Assembly (NCBI GenBank): GCA_038212445.1
Contig: JBBQUM010000005.1
Span: forward strand, 1-64,000
Direction: 5' to 3'
Origin: TMP-7 sp038212445
GTDB taxonomy: Bacteria > Acidobacteriota > Terriglobia > Bryobacterales > Bryobacteraceae
DNA: 64,000 nt
Below are positions 48,740 through 57,325 of this stretch, in pieces (the stretch's first letter is position 1; each line of letters opens with the position of its first letter). Below the pieces are notes generated by a model. The model was not told where the DNA came from. It did not search any database and saw only the letters and a program-made list of their open reading frames with translations. The position numbers were made by a program, and so were the translations under genes.

Positions 48740-50745
48740 CCTTCAACCTCTTTCTGAGGGCGCTGGGCGCCGAACCATACATACAGACACAGGGCGACAA
48801 AAAGCGCCGCTGATACGCATTGCGAAATGGCGTTGTTGTCGTAGAACGGCGTCTTCACCCAATCCTCGTTATACCCCGGGATCAAGCGGCAGGCTGCGCC
48901 GATCACGCCGCCGAGCGCGCCCCCGGCCATGAGTCCGCTGGCGATGATGACAGCCCGCTCGCGAATGGACGCACCAATGTCGCCGCCGATCCGGTTACTC
49001 CGTTTCGTCAGGAAGTGCGATAAGGCACCGCCGATGAGCGCAGGAGTGTTCAGTTCGAGCGGCAGATACATCCCGAGCGCAAAGATTAGCGCCGGCACCC
49101 CGAGCATCTCCATAATCACAGCAATGAATCCGCCAGCGAGGAACAGAATGTATGCCACCGGCTGATGGCTCATAAAGCCTTCCACCAAGGCCTTCATGAT
49201 GGAGGCCTGCGGCGACGGTAAGATGACGCGCGTGTCGCCGGGAGCGGCATCGCCGAATTGAAATGCCTGCGCGAGCATAACGATGGTGAGTCCCACCGCC
49301 ACCGAGGCGGCGATTACACCGAGGAACTTAGCCTTTTCCTGCGCGGAGGGCGTGGACCCTAACCAGTAGCCGACCTTTAGATCGGTTACCGTCTGTCCCG
49401 ACACCGAGAGCGCCGTGCACACCATTCCGGCGATGGCCATCACGAAGAACATGCCAGTTGTTCCGGAGAGTCCGAACTGCAGTAGAACCACCGAGGAGAT
49501 GATGATGGTGAGCATCGTCATTCCCGATACGGGATTGCGGGCCGTGGTGGCGATTGCGTTGGCGGCAACCGAGGTGAAGAAAAACGAAAAGACCAGGATC
49601 ATCACCAGACCGATGACGATCACCGCCGGCGACGGCGTGAGTGTGCCGAGTAGGACGGCCACCGCGAGCGCAGCCAGCACCACGCCAATGAGCAAGCTCA
49701 GAACCGGCATGTCGCGGTCGGTGCGCTCGAGTCCCGAGTCCTCGCCGCCGCGGAAAGCCTTGAGCGCGACGCCGAACGATCCCGCCACAATGCGCATCGA
49801 TTTCAGGATGCCGAAGATGCCAGCGGTAGCAATGGCGCCGACTCCGATGAAGCGCACGTAGCCGCGGAAGATCTGCGCGGCCGACATACTGGCGATGGGG
49901 ACGGTGCCGGGATATACGGCAACGTCGGGCATATGGCTACCGATCATCCAGATGAGCGGCACCAGGACGAGATTCGAAAGCACACCCCCGGCGCAGAGGA
50001 TCATGGAACTGCGCAGCCCCATGACATAGCCGAGCCCCAGGATAAATCCGATGGCATCGAAGTTCAAGGCGATGCGGGCGCGCTCGGTCAAGCCGTGAAC
50101 AGCAGGGATGAACTGAAAGTCGACAAACTCCTTCCAGACATGGAATGTGGTGACAAAGAAGTCGTACACGCCTGCGATCAGGGTGGCCTGCAGAAGTAGC
50201 TTGGCCTGGGCTCCGCCCTTCTCGCCGGTCACTAAGACCTCGGCGATGGCGGTGGCTTCCGGGTACGGCAATTTGCCGTGCATCTCTCGCACGAAATAGC
50301 GGCGCAATGGGATGAGGAAGAGGACGCCGAGACAGCCGCCCGCCAGGCAGATGAATATGGTCTGCACTGGATGAGGGTCCAGTTTGAGGATGTAGAGGGC
50401 GGGCAGCGTGAAGACAGCGCCCGCCACCACGCCGCCGGCCACGCCGCCGATGCCGGTAATGATGACGTTCTCGAGCAGCGTAGAGCGACGGCGGTAGAGG
50501 CGGGCAAGTCCGATGGCAAGGATGGAGATGGGGATGGCCGCTTCCATTACCTGTCCCACTTTGAGTCCGGAGTACGCCGACGCAACGGTGAAAATGACAC
50601 AGAGGAACAAGCCCCAACCGATGGACCGCGCTGTCAGCTCAGGCGGTTTGGCGGTCACCGGAACGAGTGGTTCGTACACTTCCCCGGGCTTCAAGAGCTC
50701 GTAAGCGTTCTTCGGCATCGCCGTGCGTTCGGCAGCCGTTGGCAT
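48736..50745 (-). CDS. OPT-family oligopeptide transporter
   Basis: The start at 50745 (MPTAAERTAMPKNAYELL) has a strong GGAGG site; the frame is open further to 50832 without one. The 669-residue protein has about 14-16 membrane helices with family blocks SAYSGLKVGQVMEAAIPISI, FLIPLRRYFVREMHGKLPYP, EATAIAEVLVTGEKGG and NPVSGMTMLTIIIS. OPT transporters import oligopeptides or metal chelates with protons. It overlaps the putative peptidase gene. Confidence 0.92.
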   Translation of the reverse strand: MPTAAERTAMPKNAYELLKPGEVYEPLVPVTAKPPELTARSIGWGLFLCVIFTVASAYSGLKVGQVMEAAIPISILAIGLARLYRRRSTLLENVIITGIGGVAGGVVAGAVFTLPALYILKLDPHPVQTIFICLAGGCLGVLFLIPLRRYFVREMHGKLPYPEATAIAEVLVTGEKGGAQAKLLLQATLIAGVYDFFVTTFHVWKEFVDFQFIPAVHGLTERARIALNFDAIGFILGLGYVMGLRSSMILCAGGVLSNLVLVPLIWMIGSHMPDVAVYPGTVPIASMSAAQIFRGYVRFIGVGAIATAGIFGILKSMRIVAGSFGVALKAFRGGEDSGLERTDRDMPVLSLLIGVVLAALAVAVLLGTLTPSPAVIVIGLVMILVFSFFFTSVAANAIATTARNPVSGMTMLTIIISSVVLLQFGLSGTTGMFFVMAIAGMVCTALSVSGQTVTDLKVGYWLGSTPSAQEKAKFLGVIAASVAVGLTIVMLAQAFQFGDAAPGDTRVILPSPQASIMKALVEGFMSHQPVAYILFLAGGFIAVIMEMLGVPALIFALGMYLPLELNTPALIGGALSHFLTKRSNRIGGDIGASIRERAVIIASGLMAGGALGGVIGAACRLIPGYNEDWVKTPFYDNNAISQCVSAALFVALCLYVWFGAQRPQKEVEG

Positions 50746-50803
50746 GGCGCGACCTCCAATTCTCTTTGCGAAGTCCAATCTTACTACCGCCCTGAGGAGT
50801 AGA

Positions 50804-51625
50804 ATGACCCTGATGCGATTCCTTCTATTCACCGCTCTGGCGGCAATTGCCGCGGCACAGCAACCTGCGCCCGATGTGGGCGACGACCGAAGAGGCTACA
50901 CCGATACGCCGCAGATTCCGGGCCAAACTTGGAAGGTCCACGACGCTGCGCGCCAGCATCCGCCGAAGGTGACGCCGGGACAGCCACTCCTGAATGAGGC
51001 GCCGCCGTCGGATGCGATTGTGCTCTTCGATGGGAAGGATTTATCGAAGTGGAACACCGTCCGTCAGGGCCAGACGCAGGAAGCCCAGTGGACGGTGGAA
51101 AAGGGCTACTTCCAGGTGAAGCAACGCAGTGGCAGGCTGGTGACCAAGGAGAAGTTTGGCGACGTCCAGTTGCATGTGGAATGGATGGTGCCCACTGAAG
51201 CCGCCGGCTCGGGTCAGAATCGCGGCAACAGCGGAATCGAGTTGATGGGACGCTACGAGATCCAGGTGCTGGAGTCGTATGAGAACCTCACCTACGCCGA
51301 CGGTCAGGCGGCATCGATTTACGGGCAGTGGCCGCCGCTGGTGAACGCCACAAGGCCGCAGGGTGAATGGAACGTCTACGATATTTTCTTCGAGGCGCCG
51401 AAATTCGAGGGCGAGAAAGTCGTTAAGCCGGGTTACGTGACGGTGGTGCATAACGGCATCCTAGTCCACCACCGCAAGGAGATTCTCGGCGGGGCGGTTC
51501 ACCGCAAGGTCGCCACCTACAAAGCGCACGGCGCTGAGGAACCGCTGAGCCTGCAGGATCACGGACAGCCGGTGCGCTACCGGAATATCTGGATCCGCCG
51601 CCTCAAGGGGTACGACGAACAGTAG
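50804..51625 (+). CDS. Secreted DUF1080 (3-keto-disaccharide hydrolase-like) protein
   Basis: From ATG 50804 (ribosome site TGAGGAG) the protein has a signal peptide (FLLFTALAAIAAA), then a concanavalin-like fold of the DUF1080 type: DAIVLFDGKDLSKWNTV, YFQVKQRSGRLVTKEKFGDV, GNSGIELMGRYEIQVLES and GEWNVYDIFFEAPKF. Members have been shown to act on 3-keto-disaccharides or to bind glycans; activity here is not proven. It overlaps nothing but stands one base ahead of the CaiB gene. Confidence 0.88.
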   Translation: MTLMRFLLFTALAAIAAAQQPAPDVGDDRRGYTDTPQIPGQTWKVHDAARQHPPKVTPGQPLLNEAPPSDAIVLFDGKDLSKWNTVRQGQTQEAQWTVEKGYFQVKQRSGRLVTKEKFGDVQLHVEWMVPTEAAGSGQNRGNSGIELMGRYEIQVLESYENLTYADGQAASIYGQWPPLVNATRPQGEWNVYDIFFEAPKFEGEKVVKPGYVTVVHNGILVHHRKEILGGAVHRKVATYKAHGAEEPLSLQDHGQPVRYRNIWIRRLKGYDEQ

Positions 51626-51626
51626 C

Positions 51627-52811
51627 GTGGCGGGCCCACTCACCGGCATACGCGTTGTCGATTTTGGCCGATTCATCGCGGGTCCTTACTGCGGCATGCT
51701 GCTGGCTGACATGGGCGCGGATGTCATCCGTGTGGACCGGCGTCAGGGGAGTGAAGACCGTTACACGGGTCCGGTGACAGCCGCCGGCGATGGTGGCGCG
51801 TACCTATCGCTCAACCGCAACAAGCGGAGTCTGACACTCGATCCCGGTAAACCCGGAGGCGCCGAAGTGATTCGCCGGCTGGTTGCTCAAGCCGATGTGG
51901 TAGTGGCGAATCTTCCCATCGCGGTACTGCGGAAGATGGGCCTCGACTACGAAACGCTGCGCGCGATCAATCCGCGCGTGATTCTGGCGCGCATCTCCAC
52001 GTTCGGCCCCGACGGTCCTTATGCCGAGCGTCTGGGATTCGACACCATCGCGCAGGCTATGTCGGGTGCGATGAGCCTGACCGGATTCCCCGGGGCTCCG
52101 GTGCGATCGCTGGTGCCGTTCGCCGATTACGGAACGGCGCTGCACACGGCTTTTGGAATCATGGCGGCGCTGCTCCACCGCGAGCGAACAGGTGAAGGCC
52201 AGATCGTCGACGGGTCGCTGTTCGCCACCAGCGTCACGTTTATGCAGGCGTTTCTGGCGGAACGCGCCGTGACGGGCACGGAGCGGTCGCAGCGCGGGAA
52301 CGCGGCGTTCTACACCGCGCCTGCCGACACGTTTCCAACGCGCGACGGCTGGATTGTGGTGCAGGTGATCGGCCCCGATATGTTCGCGAGGTGGGCGCGT
52401 GTGGTGGGGCGCGAGGACCTGATCGGTGACCCGCGCATGTCCGACGATCTTAAGCGCGCGGACCACTTCGAAGTGATCGGCGAGGCCATGCGCGAGTGGC
52501 TGTCGACGCGGACCACCTGCGAGGCGATGGAGGAGTTGAGAGCGGGCCGTGTACCCGCAGGTCCCGTGCAGTCGCTGGACGATGTAATCGCCGATCCGCA
52601 AGTAGAGGCATGCGGCTTGTTGACGTATGTGGAGCATGACGGCGCGGAAAAGCCGGTGCCGCTGGCCGCTCCGGCGGTTCGGTTGTCGGCCACACCGGCC
52701 GAGATCCGGCATCGAGCACCGAGGCTCGGCGAGCATACCGGCGACGTTCTGCGGTCGCTCGGGTTTTCCGAGGCAGAGATTGTCCAGTTGCATGACGACC
52801 AGGTGGTTTGA
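51627..52811 (+). CDS. CaiB/BaiF-type CoA transferase
   Basis: The 394-residue class III CoA transferase moves CoA between carboxylic acids. Its start is GTG 51627, right after the DUF1080 stop. Motifs are RVVDFGRFIAGPYCGMLLADMGADVIRVD, LSLNRNKRSLTLD, VVVANLPIAVLRKMGLDYE, the catalytic aspartate region (LVPFADYGTALHTAFGIMAA) and GQIVDGSLFATSV. The family's acid substrate (carnitine, oxalate, succinate, bile acids) varies and cannot be chosen. Its stop codon overlaps the -35 box of the toxin-antitoxin promoter. Confidence 0.93.
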   Translation: MAGPLTGIRVVDFGRFIAGPYCGMLLADMGADVIRVDRRQGSEDRYTGPVTAAGDGGAYLSLNRNKRSLTLDPGKPGGAEVIRRLVAQADVVVANLPIAVLRKMGLDYETLRAINPRVILARISTFGPDGPYAERLGFDTIAQAMSGAMSLTGFPGAPVRSLVPFADYGTALHTAFGIMAALLHRERTGEGQIVDGSLFATSVTFMQAFLAERAVTGTERSQRGNAAFYTAPADTFPTRDGWIVVQVIGPDMFARWARVVGREDLIGDPRMSDDLKRADHFEVIGEAMREWLSTRTTCEAMEELRAGRVPAGPVQSLDDVIADPQVEACGLLTYVEHDGAEKPVPLAAPAVRLSATPAEIRHRAPRLGEHTGDVLRSLGFSEAEIVQLHDDQVV

Positions 52812-52839
52812 CAGCGGACGTACAGGATTCCTGTACAAT
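52808..52839 (+). promoter_or_regulatory. Promoter and palindromic operator of the toxin-antitoxin pair
   Basis: TTGACA (52808-52813) is followed by GTACAGGA-T-TCCTGTAC (52820-52836), a perfect 8+1+8 palindrome, and by TACAAT (52834-52839). The TTGACA-TACAAT spacing is 20 bases, longer than the usual 17; TGTACA at 52832 gives 18. The operator lies where antitoxin binding would block transcription. Start would fall next to the ATG at 52848. Confidence 0.6.
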
Positions 52840-52847
52840 AGGGCTAG

Positions 52848-53135
52848 ATGCCGATAGAAACGACGTACACTGCCCTACGTGCAAATCTCGCGAGCATCCT
52901 GGACAGGGTAGTTGATGAACAGGAAGTAGTGGTGGTTCGTCGCAAGGGTGTCCGCGATGTCGCCTTGATGCCCGCATCCGAGCTCGCAGGTTTGCTTGAG
53001 ACGGTCCATCTCTTGCGCTCGCCCCGTAATGCTCAACGGCTGTTGAAGGCCCTCGGCCGGTCAGAACGGACCAAACTAAAACCCTCGAGCGTTGCTCAAC
53101 TGCGGCATGAGTTGTTGAGTGGCATCAAAGACTGA
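52848..53135 (+). CDS. Phd/YefM-family antitoxin
   Basis: The 95-residue protein starts MPIETTYTALRANLASILDRVVDEQE, the DNA-binding and dimer part of Phd/YefM antitoxins, and has VVVRRKGVRDVALMPASELA as the usual second block. Its C-terminal half would wrap the toxin. It normally represses its own promoter; a palindrome stands just upstream. It overlaps the toxin gene by 17 bases. Confidence 0.92.
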   Translation: MPIETTYTALRANLASILDRVVDEQEVVVVRRKGVRDVALMPASELAGLLETVHLLRSPRNAQRLLKALGRSERTKLKPSSVAQLRHELLSGIKD

Positions 53136-53391
53136 GCGGGCAGTTGTTTTTCATCCAGAGTTCCGCGAAGACCTGCGTCACTGGATAGAATCCGATCGAA
53201 AAACCGCACTGCGAATTCTCGGACTGGTTGAAGCTGTTGTCAGAGATCCCTTCGCCGGACCGGGCAAACCCGAGGCGCTGCGGTACGTGCTCGGCGGATG
53301 TTGGTCCAGGCGAATCACTCAGGAACATCGACTGGTCTACCGCGTCTCGAGCGAGCGAATTGACTTCTTGCAGGCGAGGTATCACTACTAA
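53119..53391 (+). CDS. YoeB/Txe-family mRNA interferase toxin
   Basis: The 90-residue toxin starts at GTG 53119, inside the antitoxin gene. WSRRITQEHRLVYRV and the C-terminal ARYHY are hallmarks of YoeB. Known catalytic residues of that family (a Glu in the GKPE block, the Arg of RLVYR, and the last His-Tyr) are all present. It is expected to cut mRNA at the ribosome when freed from the antitoxin. It appears intact. Confidence 0.93.
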   Translation: MASKTERAVVFHPEFREDLRHWIESDRKTALRILGLVEAVVRDPFAGPGKPEALRYVLGGCWSRRITQEHRLVYRVSSERIDFLQARYHY

Positions 53392-53431
53392 CCCCTATCC
53401 GTGTCGGAAACGTTGTGGGATCATCTTTCCC

Positions 53432-55021
53432 ATGAACACCAGACTCTCGGCGCTGTTCGTCTTCGTGCAATTTCTTGCGACTGCCGGGCTTCAAAACATC
53501 GTCAAGACCGACTCCGGGCTCGTGGCGGGTACGGGGACACGCGTCCGCGTCTACAAGGGCATCCCTTATGCGGCCGCTCCGGTCGGCGAACGGCGTTGGA
53601 AGGAACCGCAGGCGCCCAAGCCGTGGAGCAACGTGCTCGTGGCAAACCGTTTTCTGCCGATGTGCCCACAAATTCAGCTCATGCCCGAGCCTCAGAGTGA
53701 GGACTGCCTTGGCATGAATGTCTGGACGCCGGCCACCTCGCCATCGGCCAAGTTGCCAGTGATGGTATGGATTCATGGCGGCGGATTCCAACTCGGCGCG
53801 AGTTCCCAGACGGTCTACGATGGCGAACCGCTGGCCAGCCAGGGCGTGGTGCTGGTGAGCTTCAACTACAGGCTTGGCGTTTTCGGCTTTTTGGCGCACC
53901 CGGAACTCAGCAAGGAATCGCCGCGCGGCGTGTCCGGCAACTATGGACTGCTCGACATGCTGTCGGCGCTTGCGTGGGTGAAACGGAACATTGCGGCATT
54001 TGGCGGTGATCCGGCGAACGTTACGATCTTCGGCGAGTCGGCGGGCGGCACTGCCGTCTGTCTGCTGATGGTGCTACCTGGGGCGGAGGGTTTGTTCCAA
54101 AAAGTGATCTCTGAAAGCGCGGCGTGGATGGACAATCCGGTCAGTCATCTGAGGGAGTCGTGGTATGGACGGACGCCAGCCGAGAAGTTCGGCGAGAAGG
54201 CAGGGGCGGACATCGCCGCCTTGAGAAAGTTGAGCGCGCCGGACCTTGCGAAGAAGACCGCGATCCCTCTGACTGATGCCGAGGCAAGTGATCGCGGCGA
54301 GAGCTATATGCCGGTGGTGGATGGAGTGGTGCTTCCCGATGATCCGGCGCGCCTGTTTGCCGCGGGAAAGTTCCATCACGTTGCATTGATCGCGGGGACG
54401 AACGCTGACGAAGGAACACTGCTGGGTGGTCCTCCGGTTCGCACGATGGACGCGTTGAAGGCGTGGAGCGGAAAGCAATTTGGGACTTTTTCAGAGCGTG
54501 TCATCGGGACCTATAGTCCGTCCGGAGACAGCGAGGCGCGTGACGCGGCGGTGAAGATGGCGGGAGATTGGGTGTTCCTGACCGGCACCCGGTTTGTGCT
54601 TCGCGCGGCAGCCAAGGAAAACAAGAACGTGTATCAGTACCACTTCACGCGGGTGAACGGCGTCGGCCGGCGAACGAAGTGGGGAGCGTTCCACGCCTCG
54701 GAAATTCCCTATGTTTTCGGCACCCTGCCGGACTCCCCTTACGGGACGACCGCCATGCTATTCGGCGATTTTTCGGTCGGGCCGGATGCTTACACTGAAC
54801 AGGATCAGAAGATATCCGAGGCGATGCTGGGCGCGTGGGTTAGTTTCGCCAAGACGGGTGACCCGGGCAAAACGGGCGCCGTGAAATGGCCTCGTTTCGG
54901 CGACGGGCACGAAAGCTACGTGGAGTTCGGAGACAGCATCCTGTCTAAGTCGCAGCTTCACGCGAAAGAATTAGACATGCTCTCAGAATATGCGGAGGGA
55001 CTCCGCTCGAATCACCGTTAG
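53432..55021 (+). CDS. Secreted type B carboxylesterase
   Basis: From ATG 53432 the protein has 529 residues with a signal peptide (ALFVFVQFLATAG). The upstream in-frame part (to 53228) is antisense-like or within the toxin gene and is dropped. Family marks are YKGIPYAAAPVGERRWKEPQ, EDCLGMNVWTP, the oxyanion loop WIHGGGFQLGA, the nucleophile elbow FGESAGG and the catalytic His in GAFHASEIPYVFG. It hydrolyses ester bonds of unknown substrates outside the cytoplasm. Gene order gives no further clue. Confidence 0.93.
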   Translation: MNTRLSALFVFVQFLATAGLQNIVKTDSGLVAGTGTRVRVYKGIPYAAAPVGERRWKEPQAPKPWSNVLVANRFLPMCPQIQLMPEPQSEDCLGMNVWTPATSPSAKLPVMVWIHGGGFQLGASSQTVYDGEPLASQGVVLVSFNYRLGVFGFLAHPELSKESPRGVSGNYGLLDMLSALAWVKRNIAAFGGDPANVTIFGESAGGTAVCLLMVLPGAEGLFQKVISESAAWMDNPVSHLRESWYGRTPAEKFGEKAGADIAALRKLSAPDLAKKTAIPLTDAEASDRGESYMPVVDGVVLPDDPARLFAAGKFHHVALIAGTNADEGTLLGGPPVRTMDALKAWSGKQFGTFSERVIGTYSPSGDSEARDAAVKMAGDWVFLTGTRFVLRAAAKENKNVYQYHFTRVNGVGRRTKWGAFHASEIPYVFGTLPDSPYGTTAMLFGDFSVGPDAYTEQDQKISEAMLGAWVSFAKTGDPGKTGAVKWPRFGDGHESYVEFGDSILSKSQLHAKELDMLSEYAEGLRSNHR

Positions 55022-55112
55022 ATTTCTCACACTCTGACGAAAGTGCTTTGATTGCCTGTGGGGCAATGCTAGAGTACTATCAAACCCCTAGTACTATTCG
55101 TCAGGAGACCCT

Positions 55113-56360
55113 TTGCGACATCTGTTTCATATCACCCTTGCGCTCGTTTTTGGCTGTAGCGAAGCGCTCGCCGCGACGCCTACCCTCGACTCTGAGCAAT
55201 GGGCTTTCTTAACTATTATCAATAACTTCCGGGCCCAGAACGGGGCCGGTCCGCTGCAGGTTTCGGTGATTCTCGAGACCTCTTCGCAGTGGATGAGCGA
55301 TGATCTGGCGACGAAGAACTACTTCAGTCATACCGATAGCCTGGGGCGCGCGTTTGGGTCGCGCCTGCAGGCTTTCGGGTACAACTATTACCCTGCTGGC
55401 GAGAACATCGCAGCGGGCAGCAGCACCGCGCAGGCCGCCTTTAATCAATGGCTTAACGCCTGCGACGCCGATGCCTCTGGTGCGTGCACATATGCCCACC
55501 GGAAGAACATGATGAACGCCGGATATAAGGCCATCGGAATTGGCCGCTCCTACAACTCGAGTTCCACTTACAAATGGTATTGGGTGACGGACTTCGGCGG
55601 CGTTGTCGACCAGCCGATCACGCCTCCCAGCCAAGCGGGCAGTCCCACGATTGCGTCCTTCACGGCCAGTCCGTCCAGCATCACTGCCGGCGGTTCGGCG
55701 ACGCTCGCGTGGAGTGTCGGCGGATCCACCAGCATCACCATCGACAATGGCGTGGGCAGCGTCTCGGGATTGACCTCCAAAGCGGTATCTCCAGCTCAGA
55801 CGACTACCTACACGCTGACCGCTTCGAATTCGTCGGGGTCAGTGACCGGCACAGCCACGGTGACGGTGATTCCGCCGGTGGGCATGGGCAATTACAGCAT
55901 TTGGAGCGCGTCGGCGGTGCCCTCGTCGTCGATCCCGCAGATCTCGCCGGTCGAGCTGGGCGTGAAGTTCCGGTCGGACGTCGCGGGCAAGATCACTGGG
56001 ATACGGTTCTACAAAGTGGGTGGCGGGGTGCACTCGGGATCTCTATGGACGTCGGCCGGCGCGCTGCTAGCTACGGGGACGTTCAGCAACGAGACCGCGA
56101 GCGGATGGCAGCAGTTGAATTTCGCGACGCCGGCGGCGATTAGCGCGAACACGGTGTACGTCGCGTCGTATCACACGAATGTCGGACTGGGGATCGACAA
56201 CGGCTATTTCCAGACTAAGGGAGTCGACAATGGGCCACTGCACGCGTTGCAAACGGGAGTCAGCGGCGGAAATGGCGTGTTCACGTACAGCTACGGCGGC
56301 GTGTTCCCAACGTACGGGTGGAACCAGAATTACTGGGTGGATGTCGTATTTGCAAAGTAG
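55113..56360 (+). CDS. Secreted CAP-domain protein with Ig-like and DUF4082 domains
   Basis: The start TTG 55113 has an AGGAGA site and a signal peptide (HLFHITLALVFGCSEALAA). Residues 25-170 form a CAP/SCP domain (FLTIINNFRAQNGAGPLQVS, NYFSHTDSLGRAFGSRLQAF, AGENIAAGS). A short Ig-like repeat follows (IASFTASPSSITAGGSATLAW, 180-255), then DUF4082 (about 265-415; GVKFRSDVAGKITGIRFYK ... NYWVDVVFAK), a beta domain frequent in secreted bacterial proteins. The family role is unclear; CAP proteins often bind or remodel lipids or act as secreted proteases. Its last codons and 3' flank are repeated at 2594-2640. Confidence 0.9.
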   Translation: MRHLFHITLALVFGCSEALAATPTLDSEQWAFLTIINNFRAQNGAGPLQVSVILETSSQWMSDDLATKNYFSHTDSLGRAFGSRLQAFGYNYYPAGENIAAGSSTAQAAFNQWLNACDADASGACTYAHRKNMMNAGYKAIGIGRSYNSSSTYKWYWVTDFGGVVDQPITPPSQAGSPTIASFTASPSSITAGGSATLAWSVGGSTSITIDNGVGSVSGLTSKAVSPAQTTTYTLTASNSSGSVTGTATVTVIPPVGMGNYSIWSASAVPSSSIPQISPVELGVKFRSDVAGKITGIRFYKVGGGVHSGSLWTSAGALLATGTFSNETASGWQQLNFATPAAISANTVYVASYHTNVGLGIDNGYFQTKGVDNGPLHALQTGVSGGNGVFTYSYGGVFPTYGWNQNYWVDVVFAK

Positions 56361-56365
56361 CCAGT

Positions 56366-56411
56366 CCGTGTCAGACACCAAATAATCGGTCTCTGACACC
56401 GATTATTTTGG
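56366..56411. repeat. Palindromic repeat/terminator after the CAP gene
   Basis: GTGTC-A-GACAC (56368-56378) is followed by CCAAATAATCGGT-CTCTGAC-ACCGATTATTTTGG (56377-56411), an almost perfect 13-bp stem. The core equals the two tandem copies at 2689-2742. The T-rich 3' arm suggests it can act as a terminator for the CAP gene. It lies 21 bases before the YdjC gene. Confidence 0.75.
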
Positions 56412-56432
56412 ACGGCTGGTAGAATCGCGGGC

Positions 56433-57272
56433 ATGCGCGCCGTCGTGATTCTCCTCATTCCGCTAATCCTTCTGCCCCTCGTTGGATTTCAGACTGCCCC
56501 GAAAGAGATCCGCCTCATCATCAAGGGCGACGACATGGCGGCCGCCCACGGCATCAACACCGCCACCATTGACGCCTACAAGCGCGGCGTCCTCACGGCC
56601 ACAAACATTATCGTTCCCGGACCCTGGTTTCCCGAAGCCGCGCGCCTCGTGAACGAGAATCCCGGGCTCGACGTCGGCGTCCACTTGGCCATTACAAGCG
56701 AGTGGCAGAACGTCAAGTGGCGACCCCTCACTCCCGCGGCCTCCATCGTCGACCCCGACGGGTACTTCTTCCCCGTCGTCGCGCGCATCAAGGAATCGCA
56801 GTGGAAGCTCGACCAGATCGAGCGCGAACTCCGCGCCCAGATCGAAATGGCCAAGCGCCACGTCCCGCAAGTCAGCTACACGTGGAATCACATGGGGTTC
56901 ACGTCCATCTCGCCGGAGATTCATCAACTCGTCTCGCGTTTGAGCAAGGAGTACGACTTGGTGGTGCCGTCGGAGGTTGGAATCAAGATGATCGGCCGCG
57001 TGTACGACGGGAAGGATACCGGCGCGGTGAAGGCCGACAAGCTAGCGGCAAAGCTCGAGACCCTCGAGCCCGGCTTGTGGCTGCACATTGACCACGCCTC
57101 CACCGACGATCCGGAAATGCAGGCCATCGGTCATGTGGGTTACGAATGGGTGGCGGCGGACCGCCGGGCAAACCACGATGCCTGGATCAGTCCGAAAGTC
57201 CGCGAAGTCATTGAGCGGCGTGGGATTAAGCTGACCAACTACCGCGAGATCGCCAAGGAAATGAAGCGTTAG
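56433..57272 (+). CDS. ChbG/YdjC-type polysaccharide deacetylase-like protein
   Basis: The 279-residue protein begins with a signal peptide (VILLIPLILLPLVGFQTA). It shows the family's metal and catalytic residues: KGDDMAAAHGIN (double Asp), DVGVHLAIT (His), YTWNHMGF (His) and LHIDHASTDD near the end. YdjC/ChbG enzymes remove acetyl groups from chito-oligosaccharides. Exported versions in Acidobacteriota probably handle glycans outside. Substrate not proven. Confidence 0.88.
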   Translation: MRAVVILLIPLILLPLVGFQTAPKEIRLIIKGDDMAAAHGINTATIDAYKRGVLTATNIIVPGPWFPEAARLVNENPGLDVGVHLAITSEWQNVKWRPLTPAASIVDPDGYFFPVVARIKESQWKLDQIERELRAQIEMAKRHVPQVSYTWNHMGFTSISPEIHQLVSRLSKEYDLVVPSEVGIKMIGRVYDGKDTGAVKADKLAAKLETLEPGLWLHIDHASTDDPEMQAIGHVGYEWVAADRRANHDAWISPKVREVIERRGIKLTNYREIAKEMKR

Positions 57273-57325
57273 AAAAAATATCGGGAGTGCTGTCGATATT
57301 GAAGTCCGCCATTCGACTTACCAAT

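Noticed and set aside
51804..52838. Minus-strand open frame of 344 codons
   Set aside because: Antisense to the CoA transferase gene, with an Arg/His-rich composition and no domain.
55060..55110. Repeated AGTACTAT segments and a TTGCC-GGCAA hairpin before the CAP gene as a riboswitch
   Set aside because: The conserved core of c-di-GMP or other known riboswitches is absent and the stretch is too short.
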